This document shows, piece after piece, positions 1 through 6,244 of a stretch of 34,564 nt of DNA. Within the stretch, counting starts at the first letter, position 1, and each line of letters begins with the position of its first letter. The stretch comes from Streptomyces sp. WAC06614 (lineage in GTDB: Bacteria > Actinomycetota > Actinomycetes > Streptomycetales > Streptomycetaceae), in contig NZ_RPRY01000039.1 of assembly GCF_003949795.1 (NCBI RefSeq), positions 1-34,564 of the forward strand. The letters run 5' to 3'. The position numbers and the translations under genes are program-made. The notes under the pieces were generated by a model, which saw only the letters and a list, made by a program, of their open reading frames with translations, was not told where the DNA came from and made no database searches.

Positions 1-2
1 CC

Positions 3-242
3 CCGGGCCCCGCCGACCCGCCGGCCCCGACCGGATCCTCGGCCCCGACGCGTTCCCCGGCCCCGACGCCTTCCCGCCGGGTCGGGATGATCGGCGTGCC
101 CGGGCAGCGGCGTGGGGGGCTCACGGGTGGGGCTCCGGTTGCCGATATCGCTCATGCGCCGCTGACCAGCGAGCCGCCGCTCCTCGACGAGCCACCGTTG
201 ACGAGCGAGCCCACCACGCCCGCCGTCGCCGCGGGCGACTAG
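3..242 (+). CDS. 3' end of an unidentified proline-rich protein (partial)
   Basis: An open frame enters from the left edge and ends at TAG 240-242, 13 bases before the malQ start. About 79 residues are visible. They are rich in Pro, Ala and Thr, for example PADPPAPTGSSAPT, and later SEPPLLDEPPLTSEP with a repeated LTSEP motif. Nearly every codon ends in G or C, which is the coding signature of this genome, and no in-frame stop interrupts it. No domain is recognisable; the composition suggests a disordered C-terminal tail. The short gap suggests co-transcription with malQ. The alternative is a chance open frame in GC-rich intergenic DNA. I assign no function. Confidence 0.55.
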   Translation, partial: PGPADPPAPTGSSAPTRSPAPTPSRRVGMIGVPGQRRGGLTGGAPVADIAHAPLTSEPPLLDEPPLTSEPTTPAVAAGD

Positions 243-255
243 ACAGGGGTTGCCG

Positions 256-2301
256 ATGGATCTGGCCCGGCTCGCCGGCCTGCACGGCGTCGCCACGTCC
301 TACCAGCCGTCCCGGGACGTCACCGTCCAGGTGCCCGAGGCCACGGTCCGCACCGTGCTCGGTATCCTCGGGGTCGACGCCACCACGCCCGAGGCGGTCA
401 CCGCCGCCCTGGCCGCCGCGGACGCCGCCGCGGCGGCACGGCTGCTGCCGCCGGTGCTCGTCCAGTGGGCCGGCGCGGCCGCCCCGGCCGCCCTCGCCGC
501 CCTGCCGCCCGGCACCGCGCTGCGGCTGGAGCCGGAGGACGGCGTCCCCGCCGCGCCCTGGCCCGGCCGGTGGACCACCGGCCCCGACGGGCCGCTGCCG
601 GCCGGGCCGCCGCCGCTCGGGGTGCACCGGCTGCACGCCCGCACCCCCGACGGGCGCAGCGGCGAGGCCGTGCTGATCGTGGCCCCCGACCGGGCTCCGG
701 CCCCGCCCCGGCGCAGCCACGGGCTGCTCGTCCAGCTCTACTCCGTGCTCTCCGACCGCTCCTGGGGCATGGGGGACCTCGGCGACCTCGCCGAACTGGC
801 CACCTGGGCCGGCCGGACCCACGGCGCCGGGTTCCTCCAGATCAACCCCCTGCACACCGCCGTCCCCGGCACCCCCACCGACCCCTCGCCCTACCGGCCC
901 TCGTCCCGCCGCTGGGCCGACCCCGTCTACCTGCGGATCGAGGACGTCCCCGAGTACGGCCGCTGCACCGCGCGCACGGCGCTGGCGGCCCTCGCCGAAC
1001 AGGGCGCCGCCCTGCGCCAGGAGGTCCTGGACAAGGGCGCCCTGATCGACCGCGACGCCGTCTGGGCGGTCAAGCGCGCCGCGCTCGAACTGCTGCACGC
1101 CGTCCCCCGCGATGCCGCCCGGGCCGCCGACTACGCCCGCTTCCGCGTCGCCGGCGGGGCCGCCCTGGCCGCCCACGCCGACTGGTGCGCCCTGGCCGAA
1201 CGGCACGGCCCCGACCCCGCCGGCTGGCCCGAGGACGCCGTGCCGGACCCCGACCGGGCCGAGTTCCACCGGTGGCTGGCCTGGCTGACCGACACGCAGC
1301 TCGCCGCCGCCCAACGGGCCGCCCTGGACGCCGGGATGGCCCTCGGCCTGGTCCACGACCTCGCCGTGGGCGTCCACCCCGGCGGGGCCGACGTGTGGAC
1401 CCGGCCCGAGCTGTACGCCGCGGGCACCACGGTCGGCGCCCCGCCGGACGCCTTCAACGCCCGCGGCCAGGACTGGGGCCTGCCGCCCTGGCGCCCCGAC
1501 GCGCTGGCCGCCGCCGGCTACGCCCCGTACCGGGCGCTGCTGCGCGCCCTGTTCGCGCACGCGGGGGCGCTGCGCATCGATCATGTGATGGGGCTGTTCC
1601 GGCTGTGGTGGGTGCCGCAGGGCATCCCGCCCGCCGAGGGCACCTACGTCGCCTACGACGGCGAGGCCATGCTCGCGCTGCTGGTGCTGGAGGCGCACCG
1701 GGCCGGGACCGTGGTGATCGGCGAGGACCTCGGCACCGTCGAGCCGCGGGTGCGGCAGGCGCTGGCCCGGCGCGGGGTGCTCGGCACCTCGGTGCTGTGG
1801 TTCGAGCGGGACTGGGAGGGCGACGGCCGGCCGCTGGCCCCCGAGGCCTGGCGCGCCGACTGCCTGGCCACCGTCACCACCCACGACCTGCCGCCCACCA
1901 CGGCCAAACTGACCGGCGGCCATGTCGAGCTACGGGCCCGGCTGGGCCTGCTGACCCGTCCCGTGGAGCAGGAGAAGGCCGAGGACGCCGCCGACACCGC
2001 CGAGTGGCTGGCCGGGCTCCAGCGGCTCGGACTGGACACCGAGGGCGAGGAGGCCGCCGTACGGGCCCTGTACGGGTTCCTGCTGCGCACCCCGGCCCGG
2101 CTGGTCGGCGTATGGCTGCCGGACGCGGTCGGCGACCGGCGCCCGCAGAACCTGCCGGGCACCTGGGACCAGTACCCCAACTGGCGGCTGCCGCTCGCCG
2201 ACGCGTCGGGACGGCCGCTGACGCTGGCCGCGCTGGCAGCGTCCGAGCGGGCGGCGGGGCTGCTCGGGGCGGTCGCGGAGGGGGTGGAGCGGAGCGTGTG
2301 A
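256..2301 (+). CDS. malQ: 4-alpha-glucanotransferase (amylomaltase, GH77)
   Basis: MalQ transfers alpha-1,4-glucan segments between maltodextrins in the cytoplasm, in maltose and glycogen metabolism. The 681-residue product has the long form typical of actinobacteria: an N-terminal extension of about 150 residues before the GH77 barrel. The substrate-loop region at residues 195-220 reads TDPSPYRPSSRRWADPVY. The catalytic aspartate lies in ALRIDHVMG near residue 440, the acid/base glutamate in IGEDLG near 489, and the third carboxylate in TTHDLPP near 543, so the active site looks complete. I chose ATG 256 over the in-frame TTG at 250 because AGGGG at 245-249 is correctly spaced for the ATG. 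The gene follows the partial upstream frame closely and may share its transcript. Confidence 0.95.
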   Translation: MDLARLAGLHGVATSYQPSRDVTVQVPEATVRTVLGILGVDATTPEAVTAALAAADAAAAARLLPPVLVQWAGAAAPAALAALPPGTALRLEPEDGVPAAPWPGRWTTGPDGPLPAGPPPLGVHRLHARTPDGRSGEAVLIVAPDRAPAPPRRSHGLLVQLYSVLSDRSWGMGDLGDLAELATWAGRTHGAGFLQINPLHTAVPGTPTDPSPYRPSSRRWADPVYLRIEDVPEYGRCTARTALAALAEQGAALRQEVLDKGALIDRDAVWAVKRAALELLHAVPRDAARAADYARFRVAGGAALAAHADWCALAERHGPDPAGWPEDAVPDPDRAEFHRWLAWLTDTQLAAAQRAALDAGMALGLVHDLAVGVHPGGADVWTRPELYAAGTTVGAPPDAFNARGQDWGLPPWRPDALAAAGYAPYRALLRALFAHAGALRIDHVMGLFRLWWVPQGIPPAEGTYVAYDGEAMLALLVLEAHRAGTVVIGEDLGTVEPRVRQALARRGVLGTSVLWFERDWEGDGRPLAPEAWRADCLATVTTHDLPPTTAKLTGGHVELRARLGLLTRPVEQEKAEDAADTAEWLAGLQRLGLDTEGEEAAVRALYGFLLRTPARLVGVWLPDAVGDRRPQNLPGTWDQYPNWRLPLADASGRPLTLAALAASERAAGLLGAVAEGVERSV

Positions 2302-2381
2302 GCGGCGGTGTGAACAGGGGCGTGAACCGGGGCGTGACCCCCGTACGGCACCCCGGGCGCGCGGTTCGTTCGGGCGTTCGC

Positions 2382-2387
2382 TACGTT
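2382..2387 (+). promoter_or_regulatory. Possible -10 element for a leaderless transcript
   Basis: TACGTT fits the TAnnnT -10 pattern and ends exactly six bases before GTG 2394. No Shine-Dalgarno sequence precedes that GTG, so transcription may start at the start codon. I found no good -35 hexamer at 16-18 bp, so this is a weak call. Confidence 0.35.
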
Positions 2388-2393
2388 TGCACC

Positions 2394-2627
2394 GTGGACA
2401 AGAAGAACGCCCTGCGCGCCGGCGCCGTCGCGGCCGGTTCGACGCTGATGATGCTGCTGATGACGTCTCCCGCGCTGGCGGTCGTGCGCGACGACGGCGA
2501 CGACCCGGGCCAGGGCATCAGCGTGGCCGAGACCGTCGGCCTGTACGTCGCCCTGCCGATCGTGCTGTTCCTGGTCATCGCGGGTCTCGTGATGGTCCTC
2601 GACAAGTCGCCCAAGCAGCAGGGCTGA
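2394..2627 (+). CDS. Small secreted or membrane-anchored protein of unknown function
   Basis: The 77-residue product starts with GTG and reads DKKNALRAGAVAAG after the initiator. Residues 1-29 look like a Sec signal peptide with a positively charged start, a hydrophobic core and ALA before the predicted cleavage. An acidic stretch follows (VRDDGDDPGQG). One membrane helix at about residues 48-68 leads to a short cytoplasmic tail ending KSPKQQG. If the signal peptide is cut, it is a single-pass membrane protein with an outside loop of about 18 residues. If not, it is a two-helix hairpin. It lies 92 bases after malQ and has its own terminator. From memory, small proteins like this are conserved next to malQ in Streptomyces, but I know of no assigned function. 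Confidence 0.75.
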   Translation: MDKKNALRAGAVAAGSTLMMLLMTSPALAVVRDDGDDPGQGISVAETVGLYVALPIVLFLVIAGLVMVLDKSPKQQG

Positions 2628-2640
2628 CCCAGCCGTTCCG

Positions 2641-2674
2641 GAGCGCCGACGGTCCAGGAGGACCGCCGGCGCTC
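2641..2674. terminator. Rho-independent-like hairpin, likely bidirectional
   Basis: Arms 2641-2655 and 2660-2674 pair over 15 bp with one mismatch around the loop AGGA. The hairpin sits between the convergent small membrane protein and MarR genes. There is no T-tract, which is common for Streptomyces terminators. Confidence 0.75.
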
Positions 2675-2708
2675 TGCCATGTCCGCCTGCCGGCGGCCCG
2701 GGCGGCCA

Positions 2709-3227
2709 TCAGCCGGTCACGGCGCCCGCCAGCTTGCGCAGCAGCGCGCCCAGGGTGGCGGCCTCCTCCTCGGACAGGCCCGTCAGCGCCTCCCGCTGCA
2801 CTTCGAGACCGGCCACCACCGCCGCGTCCACCACGTCCAGCCCGCGTTCGGTCAGCGTGACCTGAAGTCCCCGCCGGTCGTGCGGATCGGGCCGCCGGCA
2901 CAGCAGCCCGGCCTTCTCCAGCTTGTCCAGCCGCCCGGTCATGCCCCCCGTGGTGAGCATCAGCGTCGCCGAGAGCTGACGCGGCGACAGCGTGTACGGC
3001 TCACCGGAGCGGCGCAGTGTGGCGATCACGTCGAACTCGCCGCGTGAGATCCCGTGCGGGGCGTAGGCCCGCTCCATCCGCTCCTCCATCGCCCGGCCGA
3101 TCCGGTAGATCCGCCCGAAGACGGCCATCGGGGCCGTGTCCAGCTCCGGTCGAACGGCGTACCACTGCGCGGTGATGGCATCGACGGCGTCGCTGCCGGT
3201 CGGGGCGGTCCCCTTGCTCTCGGTCAT
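2709..3227 (-). CDS. MarR-family transcriptional regulator
   Basis: This 172-residue protein has the usual MarR length and order. An N-terminal helix (ERMERAYAPHG) is followed by a winged helix-turn-helix at about residues 60-110. That region includes SRGEFDVIATLRRSG, LSPRQLSATLMLTTGGMTG as the recognition region, and RLDKLEKAGLL leading into the wing DPHDRRGLQV. The C-terminal dimer helix ends KLAGAVTG. MarR proteins usually bind as dimers to dyads between themselves and a divergent target and are released by small phenolic or toxic ligands. The divergent target here is an EamA exporter, so control of efflux is likely (inference). ATG 3227 was chosen because a -35/-10 pair (TTGCAA, 17 bp, GATACT) ends six bases before it, suggesting a leaderless transcript. 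There is no Shine-Dalgarno sequence. Confidence 0.9.
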   Translation of the reverse strand: MTESKGTAPTGSDAVDAITAQWYAVRPELDTAPMAVFGRIYRIGRAMEERMERAYAPHGISRGEFDVIATLRRSGEPYTLSPRQLSATLMLTTGGMTGRLDKLEKAGLLCRRPDPHDRRGLQVTLTERGLDVVDAAVVAGLEVQREALTGLSEEEAATLGALLRKLAGAVTG

Positions 3228-3233
3228 GGCGCA

Positions 3234-3303
3234 AGTATCGGGCCCTCCTCGATCGCTTGCAAGAAAGCAGCTTGACGAAAAGTAACTTAGAGCTAAGCTA
3301 CTT
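3234..3303. promoter_or_regulatory. Divergent MarR/EamA promoter region with a dyad operator
   Basis: Minus strand: -35 TTGCAA at 3257-3262, a 17-bp spacer and -10 GATACT at 3234-3239, six bases before the MarR start. Plus strand: -35 TTGACG at 3272-3277, a 16-bp spacer and -10 TAAGCT at 3294-3299, serving the EamA gene. An inverted repeat, AAGTAACTTAG at 3280-3290 and CTAAGCTACTT at 3293-3303, has one mismatch and covers the spacer and -10 of the plus-strand promoter. A bound MarR dimer there would block the exporter promoter. Confidence 0.7.
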
Positions 3304-3336
3304 GCCATCGATCTAATTCGAGGGGGAGAAGACTGC

Positions 3337-4266
3337 ATGAAGCGCATCGGCACCATCGCCCTGACCGCCCTGGCGCCCGTCTCGTGGGGCTCGACCTACG
3401 CCGTCGCCACCGAACTCCTCCCGCCGGACCGGCCCCTGTTCACCGGTGTGATGCGGGCCCTGCCCGCCGGACTGCTGCTCACCGCCCTGGCCCGCACCCT
3501 GCCGACCGGCGCGTGGTGGTGGAAGTCCGCCGTCCTCGGCACCTTGAACATCGGCGCCTTCTTCCCGCTGCTCTTCCTCACCGCCTACCGGCTCCCCGGC
3601 GGCGTGGCGGCCGTGCTCGGCTCCGCCGGTCCGCTGTTCGTGGCCGGACTGGCCGCGCTGCTCCTGGGGGAGCGGGCGAGCCTGCGGACCGTCCTCACGG
3701 CGGTGGTCGCGGCCCTCGGCGTGAGCATGGTCGTCCTGACCGCCCAGGCGCGGCTCGACGGCATCGGCATCGCCGCGGGTCTCGTCTCCTCCGCGTCCAT
3801 GGCCACCGGCACCGTCATGACCAAGCGGTGGGGGCGCCCGGAGGGTGTCGGTCCGCTGGCCCTGACGGGCTGGCAGCTCACCGCGGGCGGGCTGGTCGTC
3901 GTCCCGGTGGCGGCCCTGGTGGAGGGCGCCCCGCCGGCCCTCGACGGCAAGGCCTTCCTGGGCTACGGCTACCTGATGCTGATCAACACCGGGATCGCGT
4001 ACTGGCTGTGGTTCCGCGGCATCGGCCGGCTGAGCGCCACCTCGGTCACCCTGCTCGGACCGCTCTCCCCGCTCACCGCCGCCGTGATCGGCTGGGCCGC
4101 GCTGGGGCAGTCCCTCACCCCGGTCCAGCTCCTCGGCATGGCCGTCGCCTTCACGGCGACGGTGGTCGGCCAGCTCCCGCCGCGGCGCCCGCAACCGTTC
4201 AGCTCAGCTGAACATGTCCGTCGAAACATTTCGATGGACCTGGGCAATGCCGGAGTGCGACGTTAG
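3337..4266 (+). CDS. EamA-family drug/metabolite exporter (first copy)
   Basis: This 309-residue integral membrane protein belongs to the DMT superfamily. It has two EamA repeats of five helices each, roughly residues 8-135 and 145-280. Motifs typical of the family are visible: WGSTYAVATELLPP near the start, GAFFPLLFLTAYRLPGG, LLLGERASLRTVLT and WAALGQSLTPVQLLGMAV. AGGGGGAG at 3321-3328 is well placed for ATG 3337. It is divergent from the MarR gene and has the operator over its promoter. The last 20 or so residues (from SSAEHVRR) are less GC-rich and run over two palindromes, so the tail probably reflects regulatory DNA for the next gene rather than function. The substrate is unknown. Confidence 0.9.
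   Translation: MKRIGTIALTALAPVSWGSTYAVATELLPPDRPLFTGVMRALPAGLLLTALARTLPTGAWWWKSAVLGTLNIGAFFPLLFLTAYRLPGGVAAVLGSAGPLFVAGLAALLLGERASLRTVLTAVVAALGVSMVVLTAQARLDGIGIAAGLVSSASMATGTVMTKRWGRPEGVGPLALTGWQLTAGGLVVVPVAALVEGAPPALDGKAFLGYGYLMLINTGIAYWLWFRGIGRLSATSVTLLGPLSPLTAAVIGWAALGQSLTPVQLLGMAVAFTATVVGQLPPRRPQPFSSAEHVRRNISMDLGNAGVRR
4197..4239 (+). promoter_or_regulatory. Two adjacent palindromes inside the 3' end of the EamA gene
   Basis: The first dyad is perfect: GTTCAGCT, C, AGCTGAAC at 4197-4213. It contains TCAGCTCAGCTGA, which satisfies the T-N11-A pattern of LysR sites. The second, GTCCGTCGAAA, CA, TTTCGATGGAC at 4216-4239, has one mismatch. Centres are about 22 bp apart and lie 65-100 bases before the next start codon. 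A likely reading is an operator for the EamA2/LysR pair, bound by the downstream LysR protein (inference). Confidence 0.5.
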
Positions 4267-4303
4267 TCGCCCAGCCCGCCACCACACCCGAGGGGGAGCC
4301 CCC

Positions 4304-5242
4304 GTGTCCGTCCTGGACCGCGCCCGAACGACCGCCGCCACGACCCCGCCCACCCGTACGGCTCCGCCCCGCGCCCCGCGGGTGGGCGGTCTCGGCGTGC
4401 TCCTCGCCCTGGTGGCGACGGTCGTCTGGTCCGGGAGCTTCGTCGCCACCCGGGACATGGCCGACTCCGTTCCGCCCGTGCAGGCCGTCTTCTGGCGGTG
4501 GGTCATCGCCCTGCTGGCCGTGGCTCCCTTCGCCGCCCGCACGGCCTGGCGGCAGCGGGCGCTGATCCGCCGCCACCTCGGATTCCTCACCCTGGCCTCG
4601 CTGTTCGGCGTCACCCTCTACAACACCCTCGTCCACCAGGCGGGCCTGACCACCTCCGCCTCCACCATGGGCATGATCATGGCGGCCTCACCGGTGCTGA
4701 TGGCCGGCTACGCCCGGCTCGGCGGCGAGAAGCTCGGCCCCCGGCGTACCTTCGGCCTCCTGCTGGCGGCGTTCGGCGTGCTCCTGCTGGTCGGCCACGG
4801 CTCACTGGGCCTCGACTTCACCGCCGGCGACCTGTGGATGTTCGGCGCCGCCCTGTCGTTCGCCACGTACAGCGCACTGCTGCGGCGCAAGCCCGAGGAG
4901 ATCGAGGGCCCGGTCTTCCTGCTGACGACCTTCGTCCTGGGCGCGCTGATGCTGGCGCCGGCCTACGGAATCTCCCTCGCGGTGCAGGGCGGCTTCGAGC
5001 CGGACGCCGGCACGGTCGGGCCGCTGCTGTACGTGGGCGTGTTCTCCTCCGCCGTCGCCTTCTTCGCCTGGAACAAGGCGGTCTCGCTGATCGGCGCGGC
5101 CCGCGCCGGGGTCGTCTACTACCTCCAGCCCGTGTGCGTGGCCCTGCTCGGCCACCTGCTGCTCGGCGAGCGGACCGGACCGACCGAACTCCTCTGCATG
5201 GCCCTGATCCTGGGCGGCGTCACGCTGGGAGCCCGGAGGTAG
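4304..5242 (+). CDS. EamA-family drug/metabolite exporter (second copy)
   Basis: The 312-residue product has ten predicted membrane helices in two EamA repeats. A Pro/Thr/Arg-rich cytoplasmic N-terminus of about 30 residues precedes VGGLGVLLALVATVVWSGSF. Further family motifs are QAVFWRWVIALLAV, YNTLVHQAGLTTSAS, GGEKLGPRRTFGLLLA and, near the end, YYLQPVCVALLGHLLLGE. GTG 4304 is preferred because AGGGGGAG at 4291-4298 is well placed. The frame stays open upstream to 4214, but that would run through the operator-like palindromes. It is only distantly similar to the preceding EamA protein, so a recent tandem duplication is unlikely. The LysR gene starts ten bases after its stop, indicating an operon. 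The substrate is unknown. Confidence 0.9.
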   Translation: MSVLDRARTTAATTPPTRTAPPRAPRVGGLGVLLALVATVVWSGSFVATRDMADSVPPVQAVFWRWVIALLAVAPFAARTAWRQRALIRRHLGFLTLASLFGVTLYNTLVHQAGLTTSASTMGMIMAASPVLMAGYARLGGEKLGPRRTFGLLLAAFGVLLLVGHGSLGLDFTAGDLWMFGAALSFATYSALLRRKPEEIEGPVFLLTTFVLGALMLAPAYGISLAVQGGFEPDAGTVGPLLYVGVFSSAVAFFAWNKAVSLIGAARAGVVYYLQPVCVALLGHLLLGERTGPTELLCMALILGGVTLGARR

Positions 5243-5252
5243 GTTCGCTCCC

Positions 5253-6215
5253 GTGACCGACTGGGACATCAAGAAGCTACGGATCCTGCGGACCCTGGCG
5301 GACCGGGGCACGGTGACCGCGACGGCCGAGGCGCTGCACATGACGCCCTCGGCCGTCTCGCAGCAGCTCACCAACCTGGCCAGGCAGCTCGGTGTCCCCC
5401 TGCTGGAGGCCCAGGGCCGGCGGGTCCGGCTGACCGACGCCGCCCATCTGGTGCTGCGGCACGCGCAGGCGGTCTTCGCCCAGCTCGAACGGGCCGACGC
5501 GGAACTCGCCGGGTACCGGGAGGGAGAGGCCGGAGAGGTCCGGGTCGGTGCCTTCCCGACGGCGATCCCGGCCCTGGTCGTCCCGGCCGTGGTGGCGCTG
5601 CGGCGGTCGCACCCGGGGGTGTCGGTCCGGGTGCGCGAGGCCGAGGCGGCGGAGGCCTACGCGCTGCTCGCGGCGGGGGAGGTGGACCTGGCCCTGACCC
5701 TGGCGGCCCATGCCCCGACCGCGCGGGACCCGCGCTTCAGCCGGGTCATGCTGGTGGCCGACCCCTTGGACGTGGCCCTGCCACCGGGCCACCGGCTGGC
5801 CGGTGCGGCCGAGGTCCGACTGTCCGACCTGGCCTCGGACCCGTGGATCTACGGGGGCTCCGGCCCGTGGTCGGAGATCACCCGCGCGGCGTGCGAGGCG
5901 GCGGGCTTCGTGCCGGAGCAGGCCCATGCGGCGGCCGGCTGGACGGCGATCCTGTCGATGGTCGAGGCCGGGATGGGCGTCGCCCTGGTCCCCCGCATGG
6001 CGGCCGCCCGGACGGCCGGGGCCGTCGTGAGGGCGCTGCCCCGGGACCGCCCGACCCGGCACGTCCTGGCGGCCACCCGCGCCGGCACCGCGTCCTCCCC
6101 GGCGGTGGCCCCCCTCCTGACCGCCCTGCGCCGCACCGCTGCGCGCGAGCTACCGCTGCCCCCAGCGCCTCAGGCGCCGGTCGAGCCGGACGAAGCCGGC
6201 CCGACCGGCGCCTGA
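5253..6215 (+). CDS. LysR-family transcriptional regulator
   Basis: The 320-residue protein has an N-terminal winged helix-turn-helix at about residues 5-65 (KKLRILRTLADRG, then HMTPSAVSQQLTNLARQLGVPLLE). A LysR substrate-binding domain follows from about residue 90 to 295, containing VRVGAFPTAIPALV, EVDLALTLAAHAP and MVEAGMGVALVPR. Start GTG 5253 gives the usual short lead into the helix-turn-helix; GGAGG at 5235-5239 is about 13 bases upstream, rather far. It is probably co-transcribed with the EamA exporter and could regulate that operon. The last dozen codons (PVEPDEAGPTGA) coincide with the dyad of a terminator-like repeat, so this tail is probably not conserved. The effector is unknown. 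Confidence 0.92.
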   Translation: MTDWDIKKLRILRTLADRGTVTATAEALHMTPSAVSQQLTNLARQLGVPLLEAQGRRVRLTDAAHLVLRHAQAVFAQLERADAELAGYREGEAGEVRVGAFPTAIPALVVPAVVALRRSHPGVSVRVREAEAAEAYALLAAGEVDLALTLAAHAPTARDPRFSRVMLVADPLDVALPPGHRLAGAAEVRLSDLASDPWIYGGSGPWSEITRAACEAAGFVPEQAHAAAGWTAILSMVEAGMGVALVPRMAAARTAGAVVRALPRDRPTRHVLAATRAGTASSPAVAPLLTALRRTAARELPLPPAPQAPVEPDEAGPTGA

Positions 6216-6242
6216 GGACGGAGGTCCGGGGCGGAGCCCCGG
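6168..6242. terminator. Double hairpin, likely bidirectional terminator in a dispersed Streptomyces repeat
   Basis: A perfect 16-bp inverted repeat at 6168-6183 and 6202-6217 has an 18-base loop. It is followed by CCGGGGC/GCCCCGG at 6226-6232 and 6236-6242. It separates the convergent LysR and pepN genes and overlaps the last LysR codons. The pattern GGCGCCTGAGGACG followed by GGTCCGGGGCGGAGCCCC resembles, from memory, an intergenic element scattered through many Streptomyces genomes. Confidence 0.75.
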
Positions 6243-6244
6243 GG

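Noticed and set aside
121..1923. A 600-codon minus-strand open frame opposite malQ
   Set aside because: It is the antisense shadow of malQ, with Gly/Arg/Gln-rich sequence and no domain.
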